A DNA stretch of 64,000 nucleotides from Selenomonadaceae bacterium. Lineage in GTDB: Bacteria > Bacillota > Negativicutes > Selenomonadales > Selenomonadaceae. The DNA lies in contig JAUNIB010000004.1 of the NCBI GenBank assembly GCA_030523645.1, positions 1-64,000 of the forward strand. Reading direction: 5' to 3'. Below the pieces are notes generated by a model, which had not been told where the DNA came from, made no database searches, and saw only the letters and a list, made by a program, of their open reading frames with translations. The translations under genes and the position numbers were made by a program. Below are positions 8,519 to 17,759 of this stretch, one piece after another; the stretch's first letter is position 1, and each line of letters opens with the position of its first letter.

Positions 8519-9874
8519 TTACTCTCCGTACTTAGCTCTCACCTTTTTAATCCTGACGGCCAGCAGGGCGAAGCCCACGAAGAGACCGGTGATGACTCCC
8601 TGCCAGTAGCCGTAGGCGCCCTGTCCGGCTATCTCGGCCAGTATCCAGCCCAATGGCAGTCCCACCACCCAGAAGCTGATGATGGACAGCACCAGTACGG
8701 GCTTCACATCCTTATAGCCCCGGAGCGCTCCCTGCAGGGGGGCGTTGAGGGCATCGGCGGCATTCATCAATGCGGCGTAGGTAACGAAGCCGGCAATAAG
8801 CTCCAACAGCTCCGGCTCCGTAGTAAAGAGGGTGGCTACCTCATGGCGCAGGGGCATGACCGACCCGATGAGCAGCACCGCCGCCAGCAGGCTCACCCGC
8901 TGACCGATGCGGGTATAGGACACCGCATCGTCCGGCCTGCCTGCTCCCAGCTCGAAGCCTACCAGTATGGTGAGGGCGATACTGCAGGCCATGGGGATGG
9001 CGTAGAGCATGGAAGTGACGCTGAAGGCCGCCTGACTGGCTCCCACGATGAGGGTGCCGTAGGTGGCGATAAATAGTCCCATTGCTCCGAAGATACTCGT
9101 CTCCGACAGCATGGCCAGACCGATAGGGAGGCCGATTTTCAGAGCCTTCGGCCACTCACCGGGCTGGGGTCTCGGCACGCTGTCAAATATCCGATAGTCG
9201 GCAAAGGGCGTCATCCACCGCACCGTAAGGGCATGGATGACGAAGCCGGTACAGAAGGCCGCCAGAGTTCCGTAGGCAGCACCCACGCCTCCCATAGCCT
9301 CCACCGGGCCCCAGCCGAAAATGAAAATGTAGTTGAAGAGAATGTTCAGCGGAGCGGTAAGGCTGGTAATCAGCATTGTTATCCGGGTGCAGCCGAGAGC
9401 GTTCATAAACTCCCGCATGGACACCATGAGCATGGACACCGGCAGGCAGAGCATCATGACCCGGCTGTAGGCGAGCGCCACCGCCCAGACCCGCGGCTCC
9501 AGGTCCAGCCTGTCCAGCAGAGGCGGCACGCCGAAGTAGATGATGAGGCTGCCGGTAAGTCCCAGCAGCAGCGCCCAGTAGACGCTCTGCCGCACGACCC
9601 GGCGTATCTCGGCACTGTTTCCGTTGCCGTAGAGGTGAGCGATGACCGGCGACAGACCGGAGACGATACCCAGACAGGTGACGAATAGGGGCATATAGAT
9701 ATTGCCCGCTACCGATACGCCGGCCAGCTCCACGCTGTTCACATGGCCTGTCATCATGGTATCCGACATGTGAACGCTCATAATGGCGATATTTGTAATC
9801 AGCACCGGCAGCATGACCACGATGAAGGTCTTCAGCCGCTGGCGAAAGGAAAATGTCTGCTCCGTCTGTGTCAC
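8519..9874 (-). CDS. MATE-family efflux transporter
   Basis: A 451-residue inner-membrane protein with about twelve hydrophobic helices in the MatE double-domain pattern. These transporters export drugs or metabolites in exchange for Na+ or H+. Diagnostic segments are an N-terminal PVLITNIAIMSVHMSDTMM, a conserved G-x-x-S-P-V-I-A-H segment in helix 2, and PLNILFNYIFIFGWGP at the end of the first half. The start is uncertain: the GTG at 9874 lies inside AGGAGGTG, which itself looks like the ribosome binding site, and the next in-frame ATG (residue 21) would cut into the first helix. Substrate cannot be predicted. Confidence 0.9.
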   Translation of the reverse strand: MTQTEQTFSFRQRLKTFIVVMLPVLITNIAIMSVHMSDTMMTGHVNSVELAGVSVAGNIYMPLFVTCLGIVSGLSPVIAHLYGNGNSAEIRRVVRQSVYWALLLGLTGSLIIYFGVPPLLDRLDLEPRVWAVALAYSRVMMLCLPVSMLMVSMREFMNALGCTRITMLITSLTAPLNILFNYIFIFGWGPVEAMGGVGAAYGTLAAFCTGFVIHALTVRWMTPFADYRIFDSVPRPQPGEWPKALKIGLPIGLAMLSETSIFGAMGLFIATYGTLIVGASQAAFSVTSMLYAIPMACSIALTILVGFELGAGRPDDAVSYTRIGQRVSLLAAVLLIGSVMPLRHEVATLFTTEPELLELIAGFVTYAALMNAADALNAPLQGALRGYKDVKPVLVLSIISFWVVGLPLGWILAEIAGQGAYGYWQGVITGLFVGFALLAVRIKKVRAKYGE

Positions 9875-9933
9875 CTCCTGTTTTCCCCGGTTTATTCACC
9901 GATAAATGGACAAATTCCCCGTTTGTCCACTGT

Positions 9934-9963
9934 TTTTCCACAATAGTTATACACTTTTCCACA
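9934..9963. promoter_or_regulatory. Cluster of DnaA-box-like 9-mers
   Basis: TTTTCCACA (9934), TTATACACT (9947) and TTTTCCACA (9955), each one mismatch from TTATCCACA/TTATACACA, lie in the gap between trmO and the MATE gene. They may titrate DnaA or be chance in AT-rich DNA. Confidence 0.35.
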
Positions 9964-9994
9964 AAAAAGTGGAAAATCTTATATTGTTAGCCCC

Positions 9995-10681
9995 TTATTT
10001 TTCGGGGTTTTCCACCGCTGTAACAGTTAGTATGTCCTCGCTAACCCGGAATTTTATCTCCCGCCCGCCGAAGCTCATGCCGTATATCCGCTCCGGGTCG
10101 CTGTGATAGGATGGCCGGGGGTCGTTGGCCAGTACGCTCATCAGCGCTTCCCTGTCTGCCGCCGGTATCTGCTCCAGCAGCTCCGCCGGGAAGTCCACCG
10201 ACAGCAGGGACCAGCCCACGGTGCGGAAGCCTTCGGCGGCCTCCGGGTGGCTGTCCACATAGGCAAGGTAGGGCTTGATGTCGAAGATGGGGGTGCCGTC
10301 CATCAGGTCGGCGCCCTTCACCATGAGGACGGTCCCCTCGTCCGCCCTCCGCTCGATACCGGCGAACTCTACGCAGGAGAGGCCGAGGGGATTGGGCCGG
10401 AAGGGTGAGCGGGTGGCCAGCACGCCGATGCGGGTGTTGCCGCCGAGGATTGGCGGCCGCACTGTAGGCGTCCACTTCGCCCGGACATTCTCCGAGAACA
10501 TCCAGATGAGCCACAGGTGGGTGAAGCCTTCAATTCCCCGGAGCATATCCTCGTTGCGAAACTCCGGCTCGAAGACGATACGCCCTTTCAGCTCCTTCAC
10601 TACGCCGCTCTGGCGGGGTATGCCGAACTTCGTGGGGAAGTCGGTGCGGATGCGGGCGATAGGTTTTATTGTGAGTTCCAT
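9995..10681 (-). CDS. trmO: tRNA (N6-threonylcarbamoyladenosine37-N6)-methyltransferase TrmO
   Basis: A 228-residue TsaA/TrmO-family protein that uses S-adenosylmethionine to methylate t6A37 in certain tRNAs (known for the family). The N-terminus IKPIARIRTDFPTKFGIPRQ, the FTHLWLIWMFS segment and TRSPFRPNPLGLS (~90-102) are the family signatures, followed by GADLMDGTPIFDIKPYL. The C-terminal ~80 residues form the second small domain found in the longer YaeB-type members. The ATG overlaps the stop of the upstream ABC-F gene by one base (TGATG), so the two are co-translated, a plausible pairing of translation-related functions. Confidence 0.92.
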   Translation of the reverse strand: MELTIKPIARIRTDFPTKFGIPRQSGVVKELKGRIVFEPEFRNEDMLRGIEGFTHLWLIWMFSENVRAKWTPTVRPPILGGNTRIGVLATRSPFRPNPLGLSCVEFAGIERRADEGTVLMVKGADLMDGTPIFDIKPYLAYVDSHPEAAEGFRTVGWSLLSVDFPAELLEQIPAADREALMSVLANDPRPSYHSDPERIYGMSFGGREIKFRVSEDILTVTAVENPEK

Positions 10682-12243
10682 CAGATAACCTTAGTCGTCC
10701 ACTTCTCAATGTTCCACACATCGTCCACCCAGTCCTCGTAGAACTCCGGCTCATGGGATACCAGCAGCACTGCTCCCTTGTACTCCATGAGGGCTCGGCG
10801 CAGCTCGTCCTTGGCATCCACATCAAGGTGGTTGGTAGGCTCGTCGAGTACCAGCAGATTGCAGGGGGCCTGCATGGCGATTGCCAGCCGTACCTTCGCT
10901 GCCTCGCCGCCGGAGAGGACGGACATGTGGCTCTCGATATGCTCGGTGGTCAGACCGCAGGCGGCAAGGGCTGCTCTGACCTCGAAGTTCGTCATACCCG
11001 GATAGGCGTGCCAGAATTCATCAAGGGCGGTGTTGCTGTTGTCCCGGCTGGTCTCCTGCTCGAAGTAGCCGATGGACACGAAGTCACCCAGCTCTACCTC
11101 GCCGGAGACGGCCTTTATCTTGCCAAGGAAGGTCTTGAGCATGGTGGTCTTGCCGAGGCCGTTGACACCCCGGACAGCTACCTTCTTGCCACGCTCCAGC
11201 TGGAGATTCAGCGGGGCGGTCAGCGGCTCGTCGTAGCCGATGACCAGCTCACGGGCATCGATGACGACACGGGAAGGAGTGCGGTCCTCGTGGAATTTGA
11301 AGTGGGGCTTCGGCTTCTCGGTGCGCTTCTCCAGCACCTCCATGCGGTCAAGCATCTTCTGACGGGAGTTTGCCATACCGCGGGTAGCTACGCGGGCCTT
11401 GTTGCGGGCGATGAAGTCCTCGGCTCTCTTTATCTCCGCCTGCTGACGCTCGTAGGCGGCGTCCTCCTGACGGCGCTTTATCTCTACCATTTCAAGGAAT
11501 TTCTCGTAGCCTACGCTGTAGCGGGTGAGCTTGGCATTCTCTACATGATAGATGACATTGGTGACGGCCTTCAGGAAGGGTACATCGTGGCTGACGAGGA
11601 TGAAGGCATTCTCGTAGTTGTTCAGATAGTTCTTCAGCCAGTTGATATGCTCCACATCGAGATAGTTGGTGGGCTCGTCGAGGATGAGGATGGTGGGAGT
11701 CTCCAGCAGGAGCTTCGTCAGCAGTACCTTGGTGCGCTGACCGCCGGAAAGCTCGTCTACGGGGCGGTCAAGGCCGATGTCCCGGAGGCCGAGTCCCCCG
11801 GCTACCTCCTCAATGCGGGAATCAAGGGAGTAGAAGGATGCGCCGTCGAGAATGTCCTGTATCTCGCCTACATCTTCAAGGAGCTTGGCCATCTCCGGGT
11901 CGTTCTCGTCCAGCTCCGCCATCTTGTCGTAGGCGGCAATCATTTCCTGCTCCATCTTGTACATATCGTCAAAGGCGGTGCGAAGTACCTCACGGATGGT
12001 CTGGCCCTTCTTCAGAACGCTGTGCTGGTCAAGATAGCCTACCTTGATGCGGCGGGCCCACTCAATCTTGCCCTCGTCGGGCTGGAGGCGGCCGGTGATA
12101 ATGGACAGGAAGGTACTCTTGCCCTCGCCGTTGGCACCGACGAGCGCTACATGCTCGCCCTTCACTAGACGGAAGGTGGCGTCCTCGAAGATAGTCCGGG
12201 CGCCGAAGCCGTGGGATACATGCTCAACATTCAGTATGCTCAT
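10681..12243 (-). CDS. ABC-F family ATPase (YbiT-like)
   Basis: A 520-residue soluble protein with two ABC ATPase domains and no membrane segments, the ABC-F layout known to act on the ribosome. Domain 1 has Walker A GANGEGKST (~36-44), signature LSGGQ (~160) and DEPTNYLD. An arm and a charged linker follow (~230-300, rich in R/K/E). Domain 2 has GVNGLGKTT (~340), LSGGE and DEPTNHLD. Length and the YbiT-like N-terminus MSILNVEHVSHGFG point to the YbiT or related subgroup rather than a dedicated antibiotic-resistance protein. It is first in a two-gene operon with trmO. Ribosome binding site aaggaga lies upstream of the ATG. Confidence 0.92.
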   Translation of the reverse strand: MSILNVEHVSHGFGARTIFEDATFRLVKGEHVALVGANGEGKSTFLSIITGRLQPDEGKIEWARRIKVGYLDQHSVLKKGQTIREVLRTAFDDMYKMEQEMIAAYDKMAELDENDPEMAKLLEDVGEIQDILDGASFYSLDSRIEEVAGGLGLRDIGLDRPVDELSGGQRTKVLLTKLLLETPTILILDEPTNYLDVEHINWLKNYLNNYENAFILVSHDVPFLKAVTNVIYHVENAKLTRYSVGYEKFLEMVEIKRRQEDAAYERQQAEIKRAEDFIARNKARVATRGMANSRQKMLDRMEVLEKRTEKPKPHFKFHEDRTPSRVVIDARELVIGYDEPLTAPLNLQLERGKKVAVRGVNGLGKTTMLKTFLGKIKAVSGEVELGDFVSIGYFEQETSRDNSNTALDEFWHAYPGMTNFEVRAALAACGLTTEHIESHMSVLSGGEAAKVRLAIAMQAPCNLLVLDEPTNHLDVDAKDELRRALMEYKGAVLLVSHEPEFYEDWVDDVWNIEKWTTKVI

Positions 12244-12276
12244 TTGTATTTCTCCTTATCATATAATCGGTCTAGT

Positions 12277-12370
12277 GACCTTCCCCTCTGGGGAAGGTGG
12301 CAGCCGAAGGCTGACGGATGAGGTCAAACCACCGCCTGCGGCGGTCCCCCCTCTCCAAAGGAGAGGGTCT
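12277..12370. repeat. Family A repeat pair
   Basis: A gaccttcccctctggggaagg copy (hairpin cagccgaaggctg, end ggatgaggt) followed by a cctgcggcgg/ccctctcc copy. In the rest of the 413-base gap 12244-12656 I see only AT-rich DNA with a short gcataggcatagtcattcgc stretch and no gene. Confidence 0.85.
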
Positions 12371-12656
12371 ATAACCGTAAGGATGACCTTATCCAATTAA
12401 CTGCGGACTCATATAAAGTCTACCGCCTTAGCCAAAGACATTCCTATGCACAGCTCACACTCCGCAGGGGCAAACCGCATAGGCATAGTCATTCGCATAA
12501 TGACATAATATTATAGTTTATCAAAAATATTCCCCTGCCGCAATCTCAGGGCGAAAAAAGTCCCCGTCCCTCCTGCCCTCCGGCCGTCTGCTCAATAATA
12601 ACTCCATAAAATAAAAGATAAATTGACTCACAGCCTCTAAGGGACTACAATTACAA

Positions 12657-15137
12657 ATGGAGTATTATCCTCATTTCTATCATATCTATCGGAAGAAAAG
12701 GGAATCCCACATGAGCAATGAAAGGATAAACCACCCGGCACGCCTGGCCAGCTACAATCAGACGTTGCTGGAAAATACCACCTTCTACGATGATGTGGTC
12801 TGGATGTTCGACACTCTCAGCGGCTGTGCCAAAATAATACTGGACAAGCTGCAGCCCGAAATGACCGGCACCACCATCAATCAGGAGGATATTCACAACT
12901 TAGTTGAGAAATTTACCCATCTGGGCGATACCTCCGTCATCCTCCGGGACTTCAGCCCGAAGGGACTGCAGCAGCTGAAGACTACCCATGTCTACACCTG
13001 CCGCCCCTGGGAGGTGGTCGGAGAATACCGGGTAATGCAGTATATCATGACCCCGGAAATCGACGAGCACGGCGATACCATCAGAGTCTATGTCACCTTC
13101 CGCAATATCCGTGAGCTTTATGAGCATCAGATGGCCCACAAGCGGACTCTGAGGCAGCTGAACCGCTACAAGGAAGATATGGACAGATTCCTCTCGGCGG
13201 TCTCCTGCGGTATCATCCAGTACACACGGGACACCAAGCGCATAATCTATATAAACGAATTCGCTTTGGAAATCCTCGGCTACTCCTCCCTGCAGGAGTT
13301 ACTCAGCACCAGATTTACCGGCATAACGAAAACCGTCAACAAGGCCGATGCCCAAATCATGCAGCAGCTCATAAACCGTCTGGAAAAGGAAGGCGACAAG
13401 GTCTCCTACGAGTACCGGGTCACCCACCGGGACGGCAAGACACTGGTCTGCTACGGCACCGCTCTGCTGATAAATCTGCCCACCCTGAAGGAGCCGGTAA
13501 TCCAGCGCAGTATCATCGACATTACCGCCAGCACCAAAATATCACAGCTCTACGGCCAGATGCTGGATACCCTCGCCGGCACCCAGATGGGCCTCTGGAA
13601 CTTCATCCGGGGAGACGGCGCTCCCCGGCTCTACGCCGACACGACTATGGTGAAAATGCTGGGCCTTTCTCCCGATGTTTCTCCGGAGGACAGCGCCAGA
13701 CAGCTCTTCTCCCACATTTCCAAGGAAGACCTCATTGCCCTCAACGAATTCGCCGCCAAGGTGGAGCGGGGCATCCAGACGGAAATCTACTACGCCTACG
13801 AGCATCCCAGCAAAGGAACGCTGTACTTCCGCGCCGGTGCCGTCCTTGACCCCAGCTACCCCGGCCCCGGCAAGCTCATGCGCGGCTACCATCACGATAT
13901 CACCGAGCATCGTCTCCAGCTGGCGGAGCAGGAGGCCAACCAGCGTCGGCTCATACAGGACGCCCTCACCCGGGCGGAGCATGCCAACCGGGCCAAGACC
14001 ACCTTCCTCAACAACATGAGCCACGACATCCGCACCCCTATGAACGCCATTATCGGCTATACTACTCTGGCCCTCTCCCATCTGGGAGACGACGAGAAGG
14101 TAGCCGACTATCTGAGCAAGATACAGTCCAGCTCCAATCACCTGCTGGACCTCATCAACGATGTACTGGACATGAGCCGCATCGAAGCCGGACGAGTGAC
14201 CCTGCAGGAAGCAAATGAATCCCTGCCGGAGCTGCTGGACGACCTGCGGGCGCTGCTCCAGACCGAGGTCGTGAAGAAGCGGCTGCGGTTCAGCTACGAG
14301 ATAAAGAATCTGCAGGACCATTTAGTCTGCTGCGACCGGCTGCGGCTCAATCAGATACTTCTCAACTGCCTCACCAACTCCATAAAATACACCCCGGAAT
14401 ACGGCATGGTGAGCCTCACGGTAACACAGGTGCCATGCCCCAGCTACGAGCACGCTACCTACGAATTCCGCATCAAGGACAGCGGCATCGGCATGAGCCG
14501 GGAATTCCTCAGCAAGATATTCGACCCCTTCTCCCGGGAGAAATCCTCTACCGTCAGCGGTATTCAGGGTACCGGCCTCGGCATGACCATCACGAAAAAT
14601 CTGGTGGCCATGATGGGCGGCGATATTACCGTCACCAGCCAGAAAGGCGTGGGAACGGAATTCGTCATCGAGCTGACCTTCCTGAAGGCTTCCGGAGCCG
14701 AAATCGACAGCCGCAAGTATGACTACGGCCACAATGAAAACCTCGACAATCTGAAGGGCATCCGCATCCTGCTGGCCGAGGACAACGAGCTGAACATGGA
14801 GATAGCCAGCGAGCTGCTGTCGGAGGCAGGTGCAGAGGTGGACACCGTAGAGGACGGCTCCATCGCATTGGAGAAGATACGCACCGCTCAGGTGGGCAGA
14901 TACGATGTCATCCTCATGGATGTCCAGATGCCCATCATGGACGGCTACACCGCCACCGGTGCCATCCGCGGCCTGAAGGACAACCCCAACGCCAATATCC
15001 CCATCATCGCCATGACCGCCAACGCCTTCAACGAGGACAAGTGGCTGGCGAAGGAAGCCGGCATGAACGGCCATCTGTCAAAACCATTCAACATCAAGGA
15101 AGTCATCAAGACTATCCACGACGTGCTGGGATACTGA
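12657..15137 (+). CDS. PAS-containing hybrid histidine kinase
   Basis: An 826-residue cytoplasmic hybrid sensor kinase. An unassigned N-terminal region (~1-170) is followed by PAS-like domains (~175-290 and ~295-415) and a HisKA domain with its phospho-acceptor in FLNNMSHDIRTPMNA (~His 452). Next come the HATPase lobe (RLNQILLNCLTNSIKYTP, then GTGLGMTITKNL) and a C-terminal receiver (~700-825) with ILLAEDNELN and phospho-acceptor Asp in DVILMDVQMP. No membrane segment is visible. The ATG at 12657 may not be used: the in-frame ATG at 12711 (MSNERINHP) has a better placed aaaaggga. No partner regulator is adjacent. It shares its kinase core with the proteins at 25697 and 56294. Confidence 0.9.
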   Translation: MEYYPHFYHIYRKKRESHMSNERINHPARLASYNQTLLENTTFYDDVVWMFDTLSGCAKIILDKLQPEMTGTTINQEDIHNLVEKFTHLGDTSVILRDFSPKGLQQLKTTHVYTCRPWEVVGEYRVMQYIMTPEIDEHGDTIRVYVTFRNIRELYEHQMAHKRTLRQLNRYKEDMDRFLSAVSCGIIQYTRDTKRIIYINEFALEILGYSSLQELLSTRFTGITKTVNKADAQIMQQLINRLEKEGDKVSYEYRVTHRDGKTLVCYGTALLINLPTLKEPVIQRSIIDITASTKISQLYGQMLDTLAGTQMGLWNFIRGDGAPRLYADTTMVKMLGLSPDVSPEDSARQLFSHISKEDLIALNEFAAKVERGIQTEIYYAYEHPSKGTLYFRAGAVLDPSYPGPGKLMRGYHHDITEHRLQLAEQEANQRRLIQDALTRAEHANRAKTTFLNNMSHDIRTPMNAIIGYTTLALSHLGDDEKVADYLSKIQSSSNHLLDLINDVLDMSRIEAGRVTLQEANESLPELLDDLRALLQTEVVKKRLRFSYEIKNLQDHLVCCDRLRLNQILLNCLTNSIKYTPEYGMVSLTVTQVPCPSYEHATYEFRIKDSGIGMSREFLSKIFDPFSREKSSTVSGIQGTGLGMTITKNLVAMMGGDITVTSQKGVGTEFVIELTFLKASGAEIDSRKYDYGHNENLDNLKGIRILLAEDNELNMEIASELLSEAGAEVDTVEDGSIALEKIRTAQVGRYDVILMDVQMPIMDGYTATGAIRGLKDNPNANIPIIAMTANAFNEDKWLAKEAGMNGHLSKPFNIKEVIKTIHDVLGY

Positions 15138-15184
15138 CGGTGGCCCCTGACAGCCTGACAAACTCACAAACGGAAACTAAATCT

Positions 15185-15241
15185 GCAGCAAAAACGGCAG
15201 GCAGTACCGCAATCTTATGCGATACGCCTGCCGTTTGTTTG
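15185..15241 (+). repeat. 57-bp direct repeat / terminator, left copy
   Basis: The stem acggcaggc...gcctgccgt is followed by ttgtttg and fits a terminator for the kinase gene. The same 57 bases recur at 16755-16811 with two mismatches, so the AbiE pair lies between direct repeats. Confidence 0.85.
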
Positions 15242-15411
15242 CAACCTCCTATGGTACTTCACTACCTCTATAATCTGTCCGGCTCACCAGTCACTAAGTA
15301 AATCCAGGTAATAATTAATATTTTACCTATAATTGCTTTGACAAAAAAGGAAAAACAAGCTATATTCAGTATTGGTAGGAAAAAATTATAATTTTACCGA
15401 GGTTTACTCAA

Positions 15412-15954
15412 ATGATTTTATCTTATAAGGACTGTATTGAGCGGTTTGGCAGCCATTACAAGCTGGATATGTTTGTCGCCGAAGGAAAAATTTACAAACT
15501 GGAAGCTGGTATTTACTCTACCGATAAGTTCCCTTCGGATCTGGAAGTCATATTCAAGAAATATCCCCACGCCGTTCTTACCGGAGAAAGTGCTTTCTAT
15601 GTCCACGGCCTTACTGATGTTATACCGGAAAAATACTGGCTTGCAACGAAGTCAAAGGCTGCTCCCATAAAAAGCGACAAGATTAATCAGGTCTTTGTAC
15701 GAGAGGATTTGCTGCCGCTTGGGGCAGCAGAGAAATCCGTCGACGGAGTATCGATACCGGTTTACGATAAAGAGCGAATGCTCATTGAGCTGCTGCGGAG
15801 CAAAAATACAATGCCCTACGATTTGTACAAGGAAATCATCGGCCGCTACCGAAAAATAATCAACGAGCTGGAAATCTGGCGAATTCAGGAATACGCCGCC
15901 ATTTTCCCCAAGAGCAAAATGATAAGCAAGGCACTTGACGAGGAGGTATTCTGA
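15412..15954 (+). CDS. abiEi: AbiEi-type antitoxin
   Basis: A 180-residue protein fitting the antitoxin of type IV AbiE systems, which represses its own operon and counters the toxin. The N-terminus (MILSYKDCIERFGS...KIYKLEAGIYS) resembles the winged-helix AbiEi N-terminal domain. The middle segment with VLTGESAFYVHGLTD and VYDKERMLIELL is typical of the family. It is followed after two bases by the AbiEii gene, the standard order. An AT-rich leader with a weak promoter-like region precedes it. The assignment rests on the pattern together with its neighbour. Confidence 0.82.
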   Translation: MILSYKDCIERFGSHYKLDMFVAEGKIYKLEAGIYSTDKFPSDLEVIFKKYPHAVLTGESAFYVHGLTDVIPEKYWLATKSKAAPIKSDKINQVFVREDLLPLGAAEKSVDGVSIPVYDKERMLIELLRSKNTMPYDLYKEIIGRYRKIINELEIWRIQEYAAIFPKSKMISKALDEEVF

Positions 15955-15956
15955 AT

Positions 15957-16754
15957 ATGCAGCTCCGGGAAATGATGGGTATATATGCTGAAGACGGTCT
16001 CTCTGCCAATCTGGCTGCTGCCAGGGTTTGTCAGGATGTCGTATTGAAGGCCATAGCCGACGGCCCTCTGAGCCGGAATGTCACCATAAAGGGCGGTGTA
16101 GTCATGCGAAGCATGACCGATGATATTCGCCGAGCAACCAGAGACATAGACCTTGACCTTATCCACTACTCCATAGAAGACGCTGCCATAGAATTGTTCG
16201 TCAGTAAGATGAACTCCATCCCCGGCCTTACAATAGAGATTGCCGGGCCAATAGAGGAGCTGAAGCATCAGGACTATCACGGCAAGTCTATAAAGGTCAG
16301 AATAACCGATGAAACCGGGTATCATGTGGAAAGCAAGATAGATATCGGTGTCCATAAGCATCTGGAGCTGACACAAGAGGAATACTGCTTTGATGTGTGC
16401 ATGGATGAAAACGGTGCCAGTCTGCTGAAGAATTCCAAGGAGCAGGCTCTGGTGGAAAAGCTGCGGGCGCTTCTGATATTCGGTCAAAACAACCGGCGAT
16501 ATAAGGACATCTATGATATATACTACTTAAAGGATTTCGTGGATATTAACAGACTGCGGGAGTACATACGGCTTCTTATCTTCGATGATGAAAAGATGAG
16601 GGAGCAGTCAATGGCAGATATCGTCCATCGGGTAGAAAGTGCCTTTCGCAATAAAAAATATTTAAGAGGAATAGCTTCCTCAAGACAGCGCTGGATAGAT
16701 GAAGATGTGAGCATTATTACCGGGGGAATAGTCATATTCCTCAATAATCTGTAA
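15957..16754 (+). CDS. abiEii: AbiEii/AbiGii-type nucleotidyltransferase toxin
   Basis: A 265-residue nucleotidyltransferase-fold toxin of the AbiE system; AbiEii-family toxins block growth by nucleotide transfer to RNA and can protect against phage. The motif VTIKGGVVMRSM followed by RATRDIDLDL (~residues 40-63) gives the GG...DxD catalytic arrangement. KEQALVEKLRALLIFG and RRYKDIYDIYYL are the conserved C-terminal motifs that normally read EK..A...R.K D..D. It starts two bases after the antitoxin stop. The pair sits between 57-bp direct repeats, a sign of acquisition as a cassette. Confidence 0.88.
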   Translation: MQLREMMGIYAEDGLSANLAAARVCQDVVLKAIADGPLSRNVTIKGGVVMRSMTDDIRRATRDIDLDLIHYSIEDAAIELFVSKMNSIPGLTIEIAGPIEELKHQDYHGKSIKVRITDETGYHVESKIDIGVHKHLELTQEEYCFDVCMDENGASLLKNSKEQALVEKLRALLIFGQNNRRYKDIYDIYYLKDFVDINRLREYIRLLIFDDEKMREQSMADIVHRVESAFRNKKYLRGIASSRQRWIDEDVSIITGGIVIFLNNL

Positions 16755-16811
16755 GCATCAAAAACGGCAGGCCGTACCGCAATCTTATGCGATACGCCTG
16801 CCGTTTGTTTG
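16755..16811 (+). repeat. 57-bp direct repeat / terminator, right copy
   Basis: Matches 15185-15241 with two mismatches. It starts right at the end of abiEii (the repeat follows the TAA) and its hairpin can terminate the operon. Confidence 0.85.
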
Positions 16812-16823
16812 TGTTTTACCTTC

Positions 16824-16941
16824 TACCCCCCCAGTCGCTTTCAGCGACAGCCCCCCCTGAATGGGGGCCTTCATTTACTTTGCCGCATCCAAAGCCTCCC
16901 ATCAAGGGGAGGTGGCCTGCATAGCAGGCCGGAGGGGTGAA
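16824..16941. repeat. Family B repeats
   Basis: Two B copies in opposite orientation: tacccccccagtcgc... with hairpin ccccccctgaatgggggcc, and aaagcctcccatcaagggga ending in ggaggggtga. Confidence 0.8.
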
Positions 16942-16946
16942 TGATT

Positions 16947-17550
16947 TTATCTTTCCAGTCGTTTCTTCAGCTTCTTCAGAGCCTTCAGCCGTATCTGGCT
17001 CACTCTCTGTACTGTGATATTCATCTCAGCTGCCAGCTCCTTCTGGGACAGCTCCCGGAAATAAATGGCATTGATGACGAACTTCTCCCGCTCGCTCAAT
17101 ACCTCAGCGGCCTGCTCCAGCTGCTGCCTGTCCTCAAGCGATTTGTATGCGTTCCGCGAGTCCGGTATACGCTCGATAAAGTCGTCTGAGGTGTCTTCTG
17201 CTCCATCGTCCGTGAAGCGAGCGGTGCGGCCCCTCCCGGCGCTGCATCTCCCGATTGACCCGGTTGGCGATAGTCCGGAGGTCTCCGTAGACCTTCGCTC
17301 TGGCCCAGGCGGCAAAGGGAACACCCCTTCTCTCATCATAGGCCATGATGGCGCTGTAGAGAGCGAATAAGGCATCAGTCAATGCCGCCTCGTAGCTGTC
17401 AGTGCGATAGGCCCGGCCGGCTGCGGCTCTGGCCAGTGGCTCATACTGGGCCAGCAGCGCGGTGGCTGCGGAGTTGTCACCATTCTTGGCGGCGGCAAGG
17501 AGGCTCATTTCCTCCTCTTTGGAAAGGTTGCTGAGGTAATTTTTGTCCAT
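16947..17550 (-). pseudogene. Sigma-70 family RNA polymerase sigma factor, frameshifted
   Basis: Two overlapping minus-strand frames together encode one ~200-residue sigma factor. The N-terminal part (from ATG 17550, MDKNYLSNLSKEEEMSLL) holds region 2 with ALYSAIMAYDERRGVPFAAW and runs to REMQRREG. It then continues out of frame, ending at 17134. Region 4 lies in the +1 frame from about 17232 to 16947: AAEVLSEREKFVINAIYF, then a helix-turn-helix QKELAAEMNITVQRVSQIRL. The shift falls at 17226-17240 in gggaggggccgc. It may be a real one-base insertion, a sequencing error in a G/C run, or programmed frameshifting, although I see no classical slippery motif. Ribosome binding site aaggaga precedes the ATG. 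The target regulon is unknown. Confidence 0.82.
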
Positions 17551-17759
17551 TGCATTTCTCCTTATAGCTGTAAAATAGCGGTGAATTAAAATATTTGTTC
17601 GTATTATAGCACAGGAATTTCTCTTTGAAAAGCTATTTTGGGAAAATATTTTCTATTTTATATATCCCGGACTTTCATGGTTTTTCTTTTTTCTTCGATT
17701 ATGATATATTGTAAGTACAGTTTACCTTTTCAGATACAGTTGATACGGAGGTGTATATC

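Noticed and set aside
17226-17240. Classical slippery heptamer for programmed frameshifting in the sigma factor
   Set aside because: The change needed is +1 and the sequence gggaggggccgc does not form an X XXY YYZ site or a known +1 stop-codon context.
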